Positions 33,177 through 44,234 of a stretch of DNA of 64,000 nt are shown in pieces. The notes beneath the pieces were generated by a model that saw only the letters and a list, made by a program, of their open reading frames with translations, did no database searches and was not told the origin of the DNA. The DNA is from Rhynchopus sp. YZ270_cl-10 (taxonomy: Eukaryota > Euglenozoa > Diplonemea > Diplonemida > Diplonemidae), in the NCBI GenBank assembly GCA_964035575.1, contig OZ037871.1, forward strand, positions 124,001 through 188,000, given 5' to 3'. Made by a program: the position numbers and the translations under genes. Each line of letters opens with the position of its first letter. Position 1 is the first letter of the stretch.

Positions 33177-33207
33177 GATGAGCATAAGCCTCTCGTGCTT
33201 AGTCACC
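33177..33207 (+). repeat. Family A hairpin
   Basis: TAAGC pairs with GCTTA around the consensus CTCTCGT loop, flanked by GATGAGC and AGTCACC. Confidence 0.7.
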
Positions 33208-33654
33208 AAAAAAAAAAAAAAAAATGTGAAAGGCGGGGCAGAGCGGAGTGTGGAGGGAGGGGTCATTAGATGCAACGCTGGTATGGGATCAACAGAACTT
33301 TGAGAAAATAGTAACTCTGATAGGAAAGTAAAAGGGAAAAAAAGAGGGGGGCTTTTTTCATTACTCAATTACCCTGTTGGAGGGGGGTGATTGGCGACCG
33401 TATCTGAGGAAACTATTTCTCCTTTAAGCTACGCTTTGTAGCTATAAAAAAAATCACTAGATAATTGCACACTGAGCACAGCTGAAGGGGATTTTCTTCT
33501 TCCACCGACACCGTTCCTCCTCCTGGTTGCTACAAAACCAGAAAGAGGCGGGCAAAGCACTGTTGACAAAAGGGAAACGTTGCACAAAAAAACACTGCTC
33601 ATTGGTTCACAACAGACAAATCTGACACTTTGGTAAGTTTGGGGGGGTTAGGGG

Positions 33655-33749
33655 CCACCTGATTTTTACTCCGCGTATAGGCGCATAAAGGCGCGTATAT
33701 GCCTGTACGGACCCATACAGTCCTATACGCGGGGGTAAAAATCAGGTCG
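33655..33749. mobile_element. CCACCTGATTTTTAC inverted-repeat element, copy 1
   Basis: CACCTGATTTTTACTCCGCG (33656 onward) is matched by an inverted copy ending AAAAATCAGGT (33722-33747), with one or two mismatches. The interior repeats GCGTATA-type blocks. A second element with the same ends lies at 49468-49551, so this is a dispersed family. Confidence 0.7.
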
Positions 33750-34890
33750 GTTAGGGGGGTCCGACTTAGAACAAAATTACCGTACAAAAAAGAGATCCGT
33801 AAACTTCTGACCGTCTGTGACCTATTCTGGTGTTTTCGGCCTGCAGTTTCCTGGGAGATGTCCAGAAGTTTACTCCTCTATTTGTACGCTGGGGTCCCAC
33901 CCATGGAGTCGGACCCCCTAAGGGGTAAAGGGGAACTTGAAAATGCGATGCACGCACGCCCTCTTCTCTTGAAAGGAAGAGAAGAGAAGAAAAAGTTGTC
34001 GCAAACGCCTCACACCGACGAGGAGGGTGCTCTTTCTCCCGCAGGTTATAGAAAAAACAAAAAGAATTGAAAGTACAAACACCTCACCACCTGGCAGACG
34101 CAGGCACTACAAAGGGACACTTGTAGGAATAATGTGCCTCTCGTGCACACACCATCGTTACCACTATTATGATCGCGCTGGTTGAACAAAAATGAAAAGA
34201 TCGAAAAGACCGGGTCAGGTAGAACTGCTGATGTAACGAGCTGTTGTGTACATACCACTCTTCCACTGTGCACTCTGAATGCAATACGTAGCCTTTGAAG
34301 AAGAAAACAGGCCCGCATGTAGGACCGTCTGTCTTAAGAAAGGAACCGTGCTACTTTTTTTGTTCAAAAAAGACTCAGCAAGTGAAGATGACACTGCCCG
34401 CCGGAACGATCAGAGGGGTGACCTCCGAGTGAACCCATAGAGGCCGTTACGTGAGAGCAAACCTGGATAGCGCAGACTTGCTTTTTGCGTGGCAGCTACT
34501 CAACTCCAGAAGAGTGTTTGCTTTACAGGGAACTACTGTTAGGCAGGTATAAAAGAAAAAAAATGTGAAGTTGCCTCTACGCAGTGACTCTAACCCCTGC
34601 CTGCGCTAAGTCACTGGGGATTTGTTTTTTTTTTTTTAAAAACGCAGTTGAATGCGTAAATGCACACCCTTCAAAAAAGCCCCCATTCTTAATGAAAATT
34701 AGGGTTGTGAACTGCTTGTGGAAAAAGAAAAAATTCGGGTGGATATTGTGAAATAAAATTATGTTTTTTCGTTGAAAAATTGAGTGAAAAATAAGATAAA
34801 AAAAAAGGCCACCCCCCGCAAAGGAACAACTGCTTCACGCTTCCTTTATTGAAACAAAAACTGTAGATATTTTATCATTATTTTTGAGAA

Positions 34891-34980
34891 AAGATGAATG
34901 ACACCACACACACGACACAGGCAGCATGCCGTTCTTTGCATCGGAACTGCCTGTACCACTACACCACATGCATCTTTTCA
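34891..34980 (-). repeat. tRNA-like element with perfect A-box
   Basis: The minus strand reads GATGCATGTGGTGTAGTGGT, containing TGGTGTAGTGG (A-box). A seven-base stem follows (CAGGCAG pairing with CTGCCTG) across a 22-base loop. The ends GATGCAT and ATTCATC pair with one mismatch like an acceptor stem. There is no recognisable T-loop, so it is probably a tRNA-derived element and not a functional tRNA gene. Confidence 0.45.
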
Positions 34981-35128
34981 TAATCACGTTCGGAATGTTT
35001 GCATTGCTATTTTTTGTAGTATTTTTCCTTTTGTTAATTTCATATTGACTACTCCCGCTGTCTGTTATTGATTCCCTGGTCTGGAGGCGCCTTATATATT
35101 TTTAAAAAACGCCTGTTTAGTCCCAGGT

Positions 35129-37087
35129 TCACAAGATGGTTTCCATGAGTGCAAACTGCGTGCAGAAGGCGTCGTCGTTGAACGGTGGGGAAGGGTATCC
35201 GTAGCTCTCTCCGTTCACCTTGACGACAGCGTTGACGCCGTTTGTTTTGTTTGCGTTTGGTGCATTGACACTTGGCAGTACGAGCAGCACATCAGACGCG
35301 TTCACCTCGATGACGTGTGACTGGATGCCATTGAACCAGTTGTAAAAACCGCCGCAAATCAAATTAATCACTGAAGAGTTCACCGCCACGAAACCTGCTC
35401 CTGTCGGAGGGTCAAGCCAGTACGCCGTCTCCGTCTGTGGCATGACCAAGGACAGAACGTTCGCCTCATACACTTTGTACTGAAAGAGCTCGGAGTGTTC
35501 AAACGCCGTGCCCACCAAAGACATTTGGCTTTGTCCCTGGAGCAGTGCACCTTGCTTGCTCTTGACCAAGACTGGCACGTCGGTGTCGATGTCGTGGTCT
35601 GCCACCCAGCCCCACATATTTTCGATGTACCCACCACCAGACCGCGTGACGTGCATGATGGTGTCGATTGTGTGCGTCACTCTGAAGTGGACGTCCAAGG
35701 CTGAGCCCATCCCCGCACCCCAGGAGAGGAGCAGGCAGGTGGCGCAGTCGGCGTGTGTGGTGATGATGAGATCGTAGAGCTGGGCCACCCCTGTTTCGTT
35801 GTTGCCTGTCGAGACAGCGGTGCCGGAGGTAAGCGCACTGCGGAGCTCGCTAAGGCCTGATCCAAAGAGGCGTGTGTCTGCCTTCAGTGTGATGCCCTCC
35901 GTCAGCAGGTAGCACCCCGACGGAAGGTACACATTCTGATAGCGGTCAATCGCATTCTGGATTGCGCCCGAGTCCGACGCCGAGCAGTCGCCCTTGGCAC
36001 CGCTGTTTGCAACGTTGTAGAAGTCCTTCTTCTGCAGAGCTGCGACGTTCACATGCGTGAAAGGGTCGATCTCCAACACCTCAGACTTAAAGACCGCCTC
36101 TCCGCTGGTCCATTCAAATGTGTCGCTCGTTTTGTTCAGCGTAAGGCCGATCACAAAGTTGTCGGTCTTGCCTGAAGCAGGCACCATAACGTCGGGTTGC
36201 GTGCATGCCTCGGTTCCCGTGCAGGAGAGCAGCCTAGGGGTGCCACTGAAGGTGCTGTTTTGGACAACAAAGGTGCGGTTCGGGGCAACGAAGGTCTCGT
36301 GGAAGACGATCCCCACATCCGCAAAGTGGGTGTCCCTGATGACAAGCCCGAGGACCGTCGATGGCACCTTGAACGCAATGGGGAGGTTTGTGAAGGTGCA
36401 GTGCAAAAACGCCATTTCCCAATTCCACAGCAGATTGAACCCTGCGTTGACTGAGTCCGACACCGTCACGTTCACAAAGGTCCACTGCTGGGAGCCGAAG
36501 GTCGCGCCGACAGACCCGCCGATGATGGTCACATCACGCATCACACCTCCAGACCCGTTTTCGGTGAAGATCCCTGCTGCTGCGCCGGTTGCGACGATTC
36601 TGACATTGCGCAGCATTGTCGCCTGGCTGACTGCCCAATGCACTGCAACGGCTTGGGCGTTCCCTGGGGCCGAGACGTCCAACACCAAATCCTTCACCTG
36701 GTAGTAGAAGTCGTCTGTGTGCTGGCAGTTGTCGCAGCTGAGGGGGCCTTCCACGAGGTAGACCTGGCTGCTTGGTGCGACGTTGGCGTCAAGGAAGATG
36801 CGTGACAGAGGTGATCCGTCTGTTCCGGTAGCGCCCTGCATGGTTGTGTAGAAGTACATCCGAAGAGAGGCGGTCACCTTGTAGTCTCCAGCAGGGATCT
36901 CCAAGTAGAGTTGTTGCTTTGTCGAGCGGATGTCTGTCCTGTTGTCGGTCAGCGCTGCATGAAACGCAGCTGTGTCGTCCGCAACACCGTCCCCAACAGC
37001 GCCGTACTCACGTACATTGCGATACCACAGCCCCTCTGCAGAGATTTGCGTAATGCTTAGCAGCAAAGCAACATAATGAAGCCCCAT
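35129..37087 (-). CDS. Secreted GH55-type exo-beta-1,3-glucanase
   Basis: 652 residues. An N-terminal signal peptide (MGLHYVALLLSITQISAEG) is followed by two pectate-lyase-3-type modules. The first begins YRNVREYGAVGDGVADDTAA (about 22-41). The second begins FYNVANSGAKGDCSASDSGA (about 355). Two such modules joined in one chain define glycoside hydrolase family 55, which releases glucose from beta-1,3-glucans such as laminarin or fungal wall glucan. Many N-x-S/T sites fit an extracellular glycoprotein. I could not place the catalytic acid with confidence. The length is within the family range, with no introns. An acceptor-like TTTAATTTTTTAG (AG at 37108-37107) precedes the ATG. A role in feeding on algal or fungal glucan is inferred. 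Confidence 0.85.
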   Translation of the reverse strand: MGLHYVALLLSITQISAEGLWYRNVREYGAVGDGVADDTAAFHAALTDNRTDIRSTKQQLYLEIPAGDYKVTASLRMYFYTTMQGATGTDGSPLSRIFLDANVAPSSQVYLVEGPLSCDNCQHTDDFYYQVKDLVLDVSAPGNAQAVAVHWAVSQATMLRNVRIVATGAAAGIFTENGSGGVMRDVTIIGGSVGATFGSQQWTFVNVTVSDSVNAGFNLLWNWEMAFLHCTFTNLPIAFKVPSTVLGLVIRDTHFADVGIVFHETFVAPNRTFVVQNSTFSGTPRLLSCTGTEACTQPDVMVPASGKTDNFVIGLTLNKTSDTFEWTSGEAVFKSEVLEIDPFTHVNVAALQKKDFYNVANSGAKGDCSASDSGAIQNAIDRYQNVYLPSGCYLLTEGITLKADTRLFGSGLSELRSALTSGTAVSTGNNETGVAQLYDLIITTHADCATCLLLSWGAGMGSALDVHFRVTHTIDTIMHVTRSGGGYIENMWGWVADHDIDTDVPVLVKSKQGALLQGQSQMSLVGTAFEHSELFQYKVYEANVLSLVMPQTETAYWLDPPTGAGFVAVNSSVINLICGGFYNWFNGIQSHVIEVNASDVLLVLPSVNAPNANKTNGVNAVVKVNGESYGYPSPPFNDDAFCTQFALMETIL

Positions 37088-37106
37088 TTAATTATTTTTT
37101 TTTTGT

Positions 37107-37135
37107 CTAAAAAATTAAACGTTTTTCGGAGGAGA
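37107..37135 (-). promoter_or_regulatory. Probable trans-splice acceptor for the GH55 gene
   Basis: The minus strand reads CGTTTAATTTTTTAG, preceded by CTTCCCGCCTCTCCTCCG, with AG 19 bases before the start codon. Confidence 0.5.
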
Positions 37136-38521
37136 GGCGGGAAGAAGGGAGGAGAACTGAAGGAGATAAAGAAATTTTTGAGTATTTTTTTTTTTTTTGC
37201 AATAAATAGAATGGCAGCAAAGAAGAGGTATTTGGTTTCCATCAGAATACGTCAAAAAAAAAGGAGGGGGGAAGGGGGGGCACAAAAAAAGAACGAAGCA
37301 GAATCCATAAAAGGTTTTGTTTAAGTTTGAAGGCAACGTAAGGCAACTGAGAGCAAGGGGGGGGAGTACGTTGAGACGTAAGCAGCGAAGGAAGGAGAAA
37401 AGAGGTAGAGAGAGAGGGAACAAAAAAAGTAGTGGAGCACACTCTAGGGTGGCTACACTAATACAACCAAGTTTTCAAAAAAAAAAAAAGGTAAGATTCT
37501 TGTAAGATGAGGCTTCTCAGTGCGCACATCTTTTTTTTTCTTTTGAATATGTGTTGGAATAGTGTAGTTGCCACCTGTGCTCCACTGTCCTTTTTATACG
37601 AACATAGCAGACGCGGGTGTGGTAAACACGTTGGGTGTTGACATGTGGTTGTGTCTTTGGTTTACCCCTCCCGCGAACCAAAAAGCTTTGCTGTGGGTGT
37701 CCGTCGCATAGAAGAATTTTTGAAGCGAAAGACAAAAGCGCTCTCGTGACAGTGTACCTTATTATCACACAAAGGTTTGCAAGATGAACCAGATGTCACC
37801 TTTTTGAAAAAAAAATTTTTTTTGCAGTCCCAAAAAAAGGGGGGCAAAGTAAAGTTTAGTACAACGACAGCAGGCACACTGCACACATTTTAATATCCTG
37901 TTCGATGCCTGCGACGCATGCGGACAGCCATTCTCTGTGGGGGTTTTTTAGGAAAAAAGGGTTCTTTTTGTTTACCTTACGATCTTGATGAGGTGCAGAC
38001 GGCAGAAATATGTATCAAAGTTTATTTTGTTTTCTTGTGTTTTGGCTGGGGTTTTGTTTTCTGTGCAGCAATTTATTTGTTCCGCATTTTTTTCGTTTTC
38101 CGCCCCAACGAAGAAAACTGTGCCTTTTGTGCCACACCCAACAACATAGTGTGCCTAATGCACACCTTCTGAACAGTATTTCACACTGCAACCAAAGATG
38201 CACATGGAACATGTTGACATTTTAAAAAAGAAAATAGGGGATTATCCGATAGCCATCTCCTGAAGGAGGCACACATGCTACTCGTCTTTTTTTGACCAGC
38301 GTTTAAAACATAAGGGGGAAAATGAGGGGAACATAAGAAAATAAAAGTCGACTTGAAATACAAAAGCCCTCTCGTGACAGCTGCACCGTGGGTGGACCCC
38401 CAACCATGCACAATCCATTTCGAGGTTGGCATCTGACAAGTCTGTACACATTCATTTGTCTGTATTTTTTGACACTAATATTTGAAGTGCGTACACGAAT
38501 AAAAAGGGTGAAAAAAAGAGT

Positions 38522-38555
38522 GAGATGACTTCCACCCCTCGCTGTGAGTCATCTC
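38522..38555 (+). repeat. Family A-like hairpin with a 9-bp outer stem
   Basis: GAGATGACT (38522-38530) pairs exactly with AGTCATCTC (38547-38555). The loop region holds CCCCTCGCTG, close to the family loop. The outer-stem bases differ from other copies on both arms, so pairing is preserved. Confidence 0.7.
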
Positions 38556-38684
38556 ATAAGAGTGTGGTTCTGCGTTTGAAAACAGATGCGGGCAGTTCCC
38601 TAAGGAACGTTGCCCAAAGGATGATTGAACACAATGGTTTTTGGCGGTTCTGCGTTGTGTGTGTGGGAGACCTTCTGAGTATTT

Positions 38685-38781
38685 CCCCTAGGCATACCCA
38701 GAAGGCGAATACGTAATCACCCTATATTCGGATCCGAATGTAGGGCGAAGACGAAATTCGGCTTCGAGGTATGCCTAGGGG
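38685..38781. mobile_element. CCCCTAGGCATA inverted-repeat element, copy 1
   Basis: The ends CCCCTAGGCATACC and GGTATGCCTAGGGG are perfect reverse complements. The interior has a second palindrome around CGGATCCG. The same ends occur at 46340-46391 and 53645-53895. Confidence 0.75.
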
Positions 38782-39778
38782 AATGGACGCGGGGCACTGC
38801 CTATTTTTGAACTGCAAAATCAGTTGGATTCCAAACGAACAAAGTATTCGCTAGCACCTGAAGAAAGACACAGTGTTTCAAACGAAAGCCTTCATTTTTT
38901 GGACAACTCAGCAGAAAAAAAAATTCATTCCAATATTAGTCTGAGCCTCTCGTATTGGTGGCGCCTAATAGACTAAATGGTGATTGATGCAGGCACCTCC
39001 GACTGACCCATGCTAGCCATCTGGATGCAAGCACACAACACTAAAAGAAGGCAAATGAACCGGACCGTTACACAAAACGCTAATTTAGAGTATTCCTTTC
39101 GATTCGTTGAGTGCAGTTAGAGTTTCGAAAACTCTTTAATAATACTCTAATAATCAGACCCTAAGTAGACCGACAACTAGATTACACTGTTATAAAAGTT
39201 GACTTGAAATACAAAGCCCTCTCGTGACAGTGTAACTGTTTTGTTTCAAAAGGTGAATGTTCCACTGCATACACATCTAACAATAGTGAGATGACCTAAG
39301 TCTTGCTTTTGGTACCTTTTCAAAACAAAAAAAGAGAAGTGAACTGCGTCACAGTGAACGCGTTCATTGTAACGCGGTTCCTCTCAAAAAATAAAATAAA
39401 ACTTTGAGAACTCAACATATGAAAAAAAATTGGCAAAAAAAAATTGAAAGAAAAACAAATTGAAGTTATTAATGCAGGCTCCGACTCATGTACGATGCTA
39501 GCCTCGGATGAAAAATCACAAAAATACCCTGCAGCCAACAACAGAATATAAAAAAAAAATACTCCAAAACTAACCAAATCGGGGGGAGGGGGAGTGGCCC
39601 GATGCATGCATCGGTAAGGTTGAGGGGGTGTAGGTATAAGCGCACGACGGTGAAGCACAAATGACTAGACTTATTGGTTTTTACTTGGTGACGGTGAAAC
39701 CACAAAGCGAAGTTCAGCACCTGGGACACAGGCACTAACACTCCGTAGGTTTACCGGAACGTTTTACACTTGCAAAGC

Positions 39779-39850
39779 AAAGTGAAGTTATTAATGCAGG
39801 CACTTCCGACTGACCCACCTACGATGCCAGCCATCCGGATGAAAGCAAAA
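39779..39850 (+). repeat. Family E element, best copy
   Basis: GTGAAGTTATTAATGCAGGC is followed by CCACCTACGATGCCAGCCATCCGGATGAAAGC in spaced blocks. CATCC and GGATG form a short palindrome near the 3' end. Confidence 0.7.
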
Positions 39851-40476
39851 CCATGCGCAAAATCACCGTACTTCACCGCCATGAGTGGAAAGAGGGCAAC
39901 TGTTCTTTTTACTAGATATTCATTTTCGATGTTCGGTGTCCCCTCTACCACTATCATCACCTATAACACACACCCTGCTCCTTTATGCTTGTGTCCCAAG
40001 AGAGAACGATTTGCCACAGGGGACAGGAAAGGAGGGTGAAAGAAGTATACAGTACTCATATTGGTGCTCGCAACAAAAAGCACGCAAAAAACAAAACAAA
40101 AAATAAATAAACAAAACAAAGAAACTGCAATGCATGCGTCTCTCGTGCACAAAGGAATAGTCTTCGCAAAAAAAAATAAAATAAAGTATTGTGAGCAATG
40201 TGTTGTATAAGAGTAACGACGTCCCCCACCCTACGGAAACGACTCTGAGATGCACAACGCCTCACAAAAGACCGCAACCCGAAGGTGTTGATACTGAAAT
40301 GAGGGGACATGAGATATCCGAGGATTGCCGTTGCCGAGAGAGGATGGGCTGCAAATGTATGAAAACAAATATTAAAAAAAAAAAAAATTGCAAGGAATGT
40401 GCCAGGTCAGGTCCAAGTCATCCACTTTGGTACCAGGGGGTATCACTGTGTCTTATGTGAAGAAAAGGAAACTTGG

Positions 40477-40509
40477 AAGATGAATGTGCCTCTCGTGCAC
40501 ACACATCTT
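40477..40509 (+). repeat. Family B hairpin, consensus copy
   Basis: AAGATG pairs with CATCTT and TGTGC with GCACA around the CTCTCGT loop. This is the clearest example of the two-part stem. Confidence 0.75.
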
Positions 40510-40653
40510 AGAAAATGCCACACATTTTTGCAAAACATAAAAAAACATCCCCTCGCACTAAAGGAAGAGACTCAGACAATAAGCATCGTTTATAACCTTT
40601 CGAGAAGGGAAACTCTGGTGCAAGTCCACGAAATTTGGGGAGAAAAATAATGA

Positions 40654-40930
40654 GGTAGTGCCGGCTACCAGTTTTTTTCAAAGTCAATGAACCCTTTTTT
40701 GCGGAGCAAAAATATGGCGCCGCAGACAAAAAAAAAAATAGGGTTTTGCGCGGTATTATTGCACCCAAAATGGCATTTGGGCCTGGGAAATGCTGTCCAA
40801 AAAAAATTAAAACCTTAGTAGCGCCCCAGGTAGGGCACTACCAAAAAAAAATTCTTGAAATAAATTGGGTTGTGCGCGGGCACCAGCGGCCTGGGCAGGT
40901 CAGACATCACTGTTCTGGTAGCCACGGTAG
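40654..40930. mobile_element. Possible inverted-repeat element, 277 bp
   Basis: GGCTACCAG (40663-40671) is matched by CTGGTAGCC (40915-40923), with partial pairing outside. An internal GGTAGTGCC/GGGCACTACC pair also exists. Non-coding interior, family unknown. Confidence 0.4.
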
Positions 40931-42170
40931 GTTTTGAATGATGCCAAAGAGTTGAGGTGCTAAAAGACAAAGAATAAAACGAAGGGGACAGTGCAAACGC
41001 CTCACCGTTCATCGGCGGACGCAGGGCACCTGGGGGGGAAAATACCTAACCTGGCACCGAAGCGATTTGATAAACATTTCCGTTTTGCGAGAACACAGCA
41101 TCGCCACCCCAAAGATTCCAAAAACAGCTACGGTATACTAGAAAACAATGTTGGACCGGAAAAAGTCCCCTCAAAAACCCCCCAAAAAAGGTCCCAAACT
41201 TTCGGTCTAACATTTTTTGATAGCTACGTAAACACTGTTAATTGGTGTGATCTGAGCAGTTTTTACAAAGTCTTTACGCGACTTCGACCATATGCTATGT
41301 TAAGGGAAATACAGTGCATCCAAGCTTGTCTTGAGTTAAGCTACCAATCAAAGCTACAGTCTTCCACCCGGTTAGAATCGACAAAAAAAAATCAAGGTTT
41401 GAGATGAACCTAAGCGTCTGCGTGCGTACCTGAGCAGACGACATCGGCAAAAAGTTAAACAAAGGGGGGACGAACCCCGCTCCACTGTGGAGTGAGAGAC
41501 GGCAACAAGGTGCTCTGCGCTTGGTCTGTGCCGGGTCCAAACAAAACAAAACAAAGCGTGATGCCCTGACACAGATCTCAACGTAAAAAAAAAGTACAAC
41601 GACAAACAAATGCCTGTTGACAAAAAAAAAATCTTTCTGATCCTTTCTATGCAAGAAGAGGTCTTGGGTTCGCAATAGAGTGAACCCAAACTTTTTTAAA
41701 AGTGAATTGTTTGTTTCTGATAGTGGCAAAAACCAAAAAACCAAAAAAAAAAAAACAAAACTAATTTCACTGTATCAAATAATTTTCAAAAAAAGGGAAA
41801 AGACGCGGCTTTTGTACACGGTACGGTACGAACCTCAAAAAGGATATTGGGAAGAAACACGGGGGGTCGAAATGACTATGTGACATAATCTGTTTAATTG
41901 CCACCTCCAACAATATCACAAATAATGGGGGGGGAGGTTACGCTCAGTTTTGTACACTACCGTTACCGTGATCTTTTTTTTCCCTTCTTTTTTTTTGCTG
42001 TATCGATCGCCCACTGAAGTGGGATACTAAAATATTGCCCGAAGGCGTTTTGACTGTGCCAGAAAAGAACCAACAAAAAAAATAAAAAAAATAAAAAAAT
42101 GCTCAACAAAAGGAAGAAAACCTGAAAAGATAAGTGTGCTTCGTACACAAATCTAACACGATAAAAAAAA

Positions 42171-42867
42171 AGGGGGCAAAAATAAGATGACTAATTTTTC
42201 TGCCAAAAAAAGAAATGCGAAAAAACCACCTCCAAGCACATTCCGCACTACCACAGAAATGTTGCACTGCATAGCTCACAGAAGAAGAACAGTTTGTAAG
42301 ATGAACTGCAATACTCCCCAGGTCGTGGGCTGGACCTAAAACTGCATCCGGGGGTCCTTTCGTGGCACTTCCTCCAGAAACCCTGTGAAGGTCTTGGCCT
42401 GAGGGTACAAAGTGCTGGGATGGCTAACCCTGGGAAATGAAGGTGGTCACACACTGTGGAGGTACACACCCGATCCCTAATGAGTCAACACTACACCTAG
42501 GTGCCGGCCTATTACTCGTCTAGTAGGCAAGGGGGAAGTACAGACACCACCGCAGCCAGGACACCTCCCTGAGGCTCTTTACAATGATGAGAATATTAAC
42601 CAAAACCCCACACCAAGTGTGACTCTCACTCACACCGCTGGCGGGCACACTTCGGCACGTGCCTGTGAGGGCTGCCCTGATTGATCTTCCCAGTAACTAG
42701 CGAATGCTGCCTGAGTATAAAGGGGGCAAAAATAAGATGACTAATTTTTCTGCCAAAAAAAGAAATGCGAAAAAACCACCTCCAAGCACATTCCGCACTA
42801 CCACAGAAATGTTGCACTGCATAGCTCACAGAAGAAGAACAGTTTGTAAGATGAACTGCAATACTCC
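42171..42867. repeat. Identical 147-bp direct repeats flanking a 403-bp segment
   Basis: Positions 42171-42317 and 42721-42867 are identical. The intervening 42318-42720 is GC-richer, free of homopolymer runs and unlike the surrounding spacer. No gene or recognisable family was found in it. Explanations are a recent local duplication, a small element bounded by terminal direct repeats, or an assembly artefact. Confidence 0.85.
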
Positions 42868-42957
42868 AAAAAAAAAGGCGTAAATTTGGCGCATTTTGGG
42901 ATTCTTTTCGGCACCGTTTGGCGCCTATTTGGACGCCACATATTTGGAGTACTGCAA
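42856..42957. mobile_element. Inverted-repeat element with GCA-TACTCC ends
   Basis: GCAATACTCCAAA at the left is matched by TTTGGAGTACTGC at the right with one mismatch. GGCGC and GGCGCC blocks repeat inside. The left end overlaps the right-hand 147-bp direct repeat. Confidence 0.5.
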
Positions 42958-43067
42958 AAAACAAAAAAAACAAAAAAAACACACCTCCCGGACCCCTGGC
43001 ACTGATGCATTTCACTGATACACTATTTACCCCCCCCTCCAGCCCCCCCCTTTCTCCCCATCCCAGA

Positions 43068-44234
43068 TCACACAACCGTTGGGACGACCGCTGTTGGGTC
43101 TATGTCGAACACCCCTCCTGCGTCTGCCTGCACACTGAATAAGGACCCTCCCAGACACCGTATGGCGATTACAATCACGGACACCACCCAGGGACCTGCC
43201 ATGGATGCGCAGAGAAGGGTTTCAGTCGACGTCCATTCGGACGGTCGTTTATCTTTGTGAGAACGCTTCTTCTTTGCTGCCCCTTCCTTCTCCCCTGCAG
43301 CATGCTTCCGCGCAAAGGTACGTACCTCAATCGGCACAACCTCTGGAATAGGAACATCACCACCACTACCACCACCACCACCACCACCACCTCCACCCCC
43401 ACCTATATCACTCCCATTGGTCCCATTTGCCGGTCCAGCATCACCACCAACCTCGGGCACCATACTAACAACAGCGGGTGCATTACTAGATGGAACCAAC
43501 ACCGTGTCAGACAGGGTGGCCGTGTAAGACAGAGTCATTGACTCGGTTGGGGCAACAAAACCGGGGGGAGGGGTTGATGTCAGGTCAAACCCAGTACAGC
43601 CGCGTACGTGGGGTTCGATGTAGGTCGAGGTGGTGTCGCATTGATTCAAGACATCGCAGCGTGCGATCAGGAGCTTTCCGAAGCGCGATGTGCCTTCAGC
43701 GACACAGGCTATCTCACATTCCACCTCACCCAGAACGGTTCGTGGTGAGCATGACGGCCGTTCTTTCCAACCAGAATAATCATCGTCGGTAATCTCCATT
43801 GGCACCACAAAGTTCATGGCGGGTGGTGTGCCATCATAGTACGTTGTGCACCTCATTTCAAGATACACTGTTGTCTCCGTCAGATAGATACCTTCCCAGA
43901 GCTGTACAAGCGTGTCTGGTGTGTTGGTCACGAAGACCGCCCCGCATTTGAAGAAGTTACCCTGGTCGCTGCAGGCCCCTGGGGAGCCCATTTGGGTGTT
44001 CTGGTAGGTGGCCGAGGATATGGACATATCAGGGCAAAAGAAGTGCAGGCAAGCAGACGTAGGGCCTTGGTTATGTTCCACCACGTATTCGATGTTATGA
44101 AGCTGCCGTTCACGGTTTTGCGGAAAATAGTGATCAAAATCGCAGGGCGGTCGAGGGGGCTGTGCACACACAGAGGCACCCCAAATCAGCAATACTATCA
44201 GAGATCGGCAGACCGCTGAGCTTTGAAACCCCAT
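43068..44234 (-). CDS. Type I membrane glycoprotein, 388 residues, unrecognised
   Basis: The ATG at 44234 follows directly on a very strong polypyrimidine tract ending CCAAG; the upstream open codons are just that tract. A signal peptide (MGFQSSAVCRSLIVLLIWGA) is followed by a Cys-rich outer region with N-x-T/S sites. A Gly-rich run (about 11 Gly, near residues 275-290) and a basic segment (KKKRSHKDKRPSEW) follow, then one membrane span near the C-terminus (ASMAGPWVVSVIVIAIRCLG) and a short tail. The motif CEIACVAEGTSRFGKLLIARC has a counterpart in the gene at 56463-57368 with the same cysteine pattern and the same overall plan. No known domain recognised. Confidence 0.78.
   Translation of the reverse strand: MGFQSSAVCRSLIVLLIWGASVCAQPPRPPCDFDHYFPQNRERQLHNIEYVVEHNQGPTSACLHFFCPDMSISSATYQNTQMGSPGACSDQGNFFKCGAVFVTNTPDTLVQLWEGIYLTETTVYLEMRCTTYYDGTPPAMNFVVPMEITDDDYSGWKERPSCSPRTVLGEVECEIACVAEGTSRFGKLLIARCDVLNQCDTTSTYIEPHVRGCTGFDLTSTPPPGFVAPTESMTLSYTATLSDTVLVPSSNAPAVVSMVPEVGGDAGPANGTNGSDIGGGGGGGGGGGGSGGDVPIPEVVPIEVRTFARKHAAGEKEGAAKKKRSHKDKRPSEWTSTETLLCASMAGPWVVSVIVIAIRCLGGSLFSVQADAGGVFDIDPTAVVPTVV

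Larger units (their letters stand above)
31222..35128. other. Spacer with a decayed inverted-repeat element and smaller repeats
   Basis: It includes a long G run (about 31559-31592), the decayed element at 31670-32900, a family A hairpin (33177-33207), the inverted copy of the 8768-8835 repeat (33366-33440), an inverted-repeat element (33655-33749), a bipartite element (34066-34110), a family B hairpin (34131-34153), a family A-like hairpin with an AGTGACT/AGTCACT stem (about 34580-34617) and a tRNA-like segment (34891-34980). No complete gene seen. Confidence 0.65.
37088..43067. other. Repeat-rich spacer between GH55 and the first membrane glycoprotein
   Basis: No convincing gene. Contents include A-box-like elements (37432-37482 inverted, 37549-37589), three-hairpin elements (37725-37760, 38346-38440, 39198-39235), a long-stem hairpin (38522-38555), a CCTAGGCATA-ended element (38685-38781), three family E copies (about 38976-39035, 39462-39515, 39779-39850), a family B hairpin (40477-40509), an inverted-repeat element (40654-40930), a bipartite element (40985-41030), another family B hairpin (42127-42154), the direct-repeat structure (42171-42867) and an adjoining inverted-repeat element (42856-42957). 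Confidence 0.65.
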
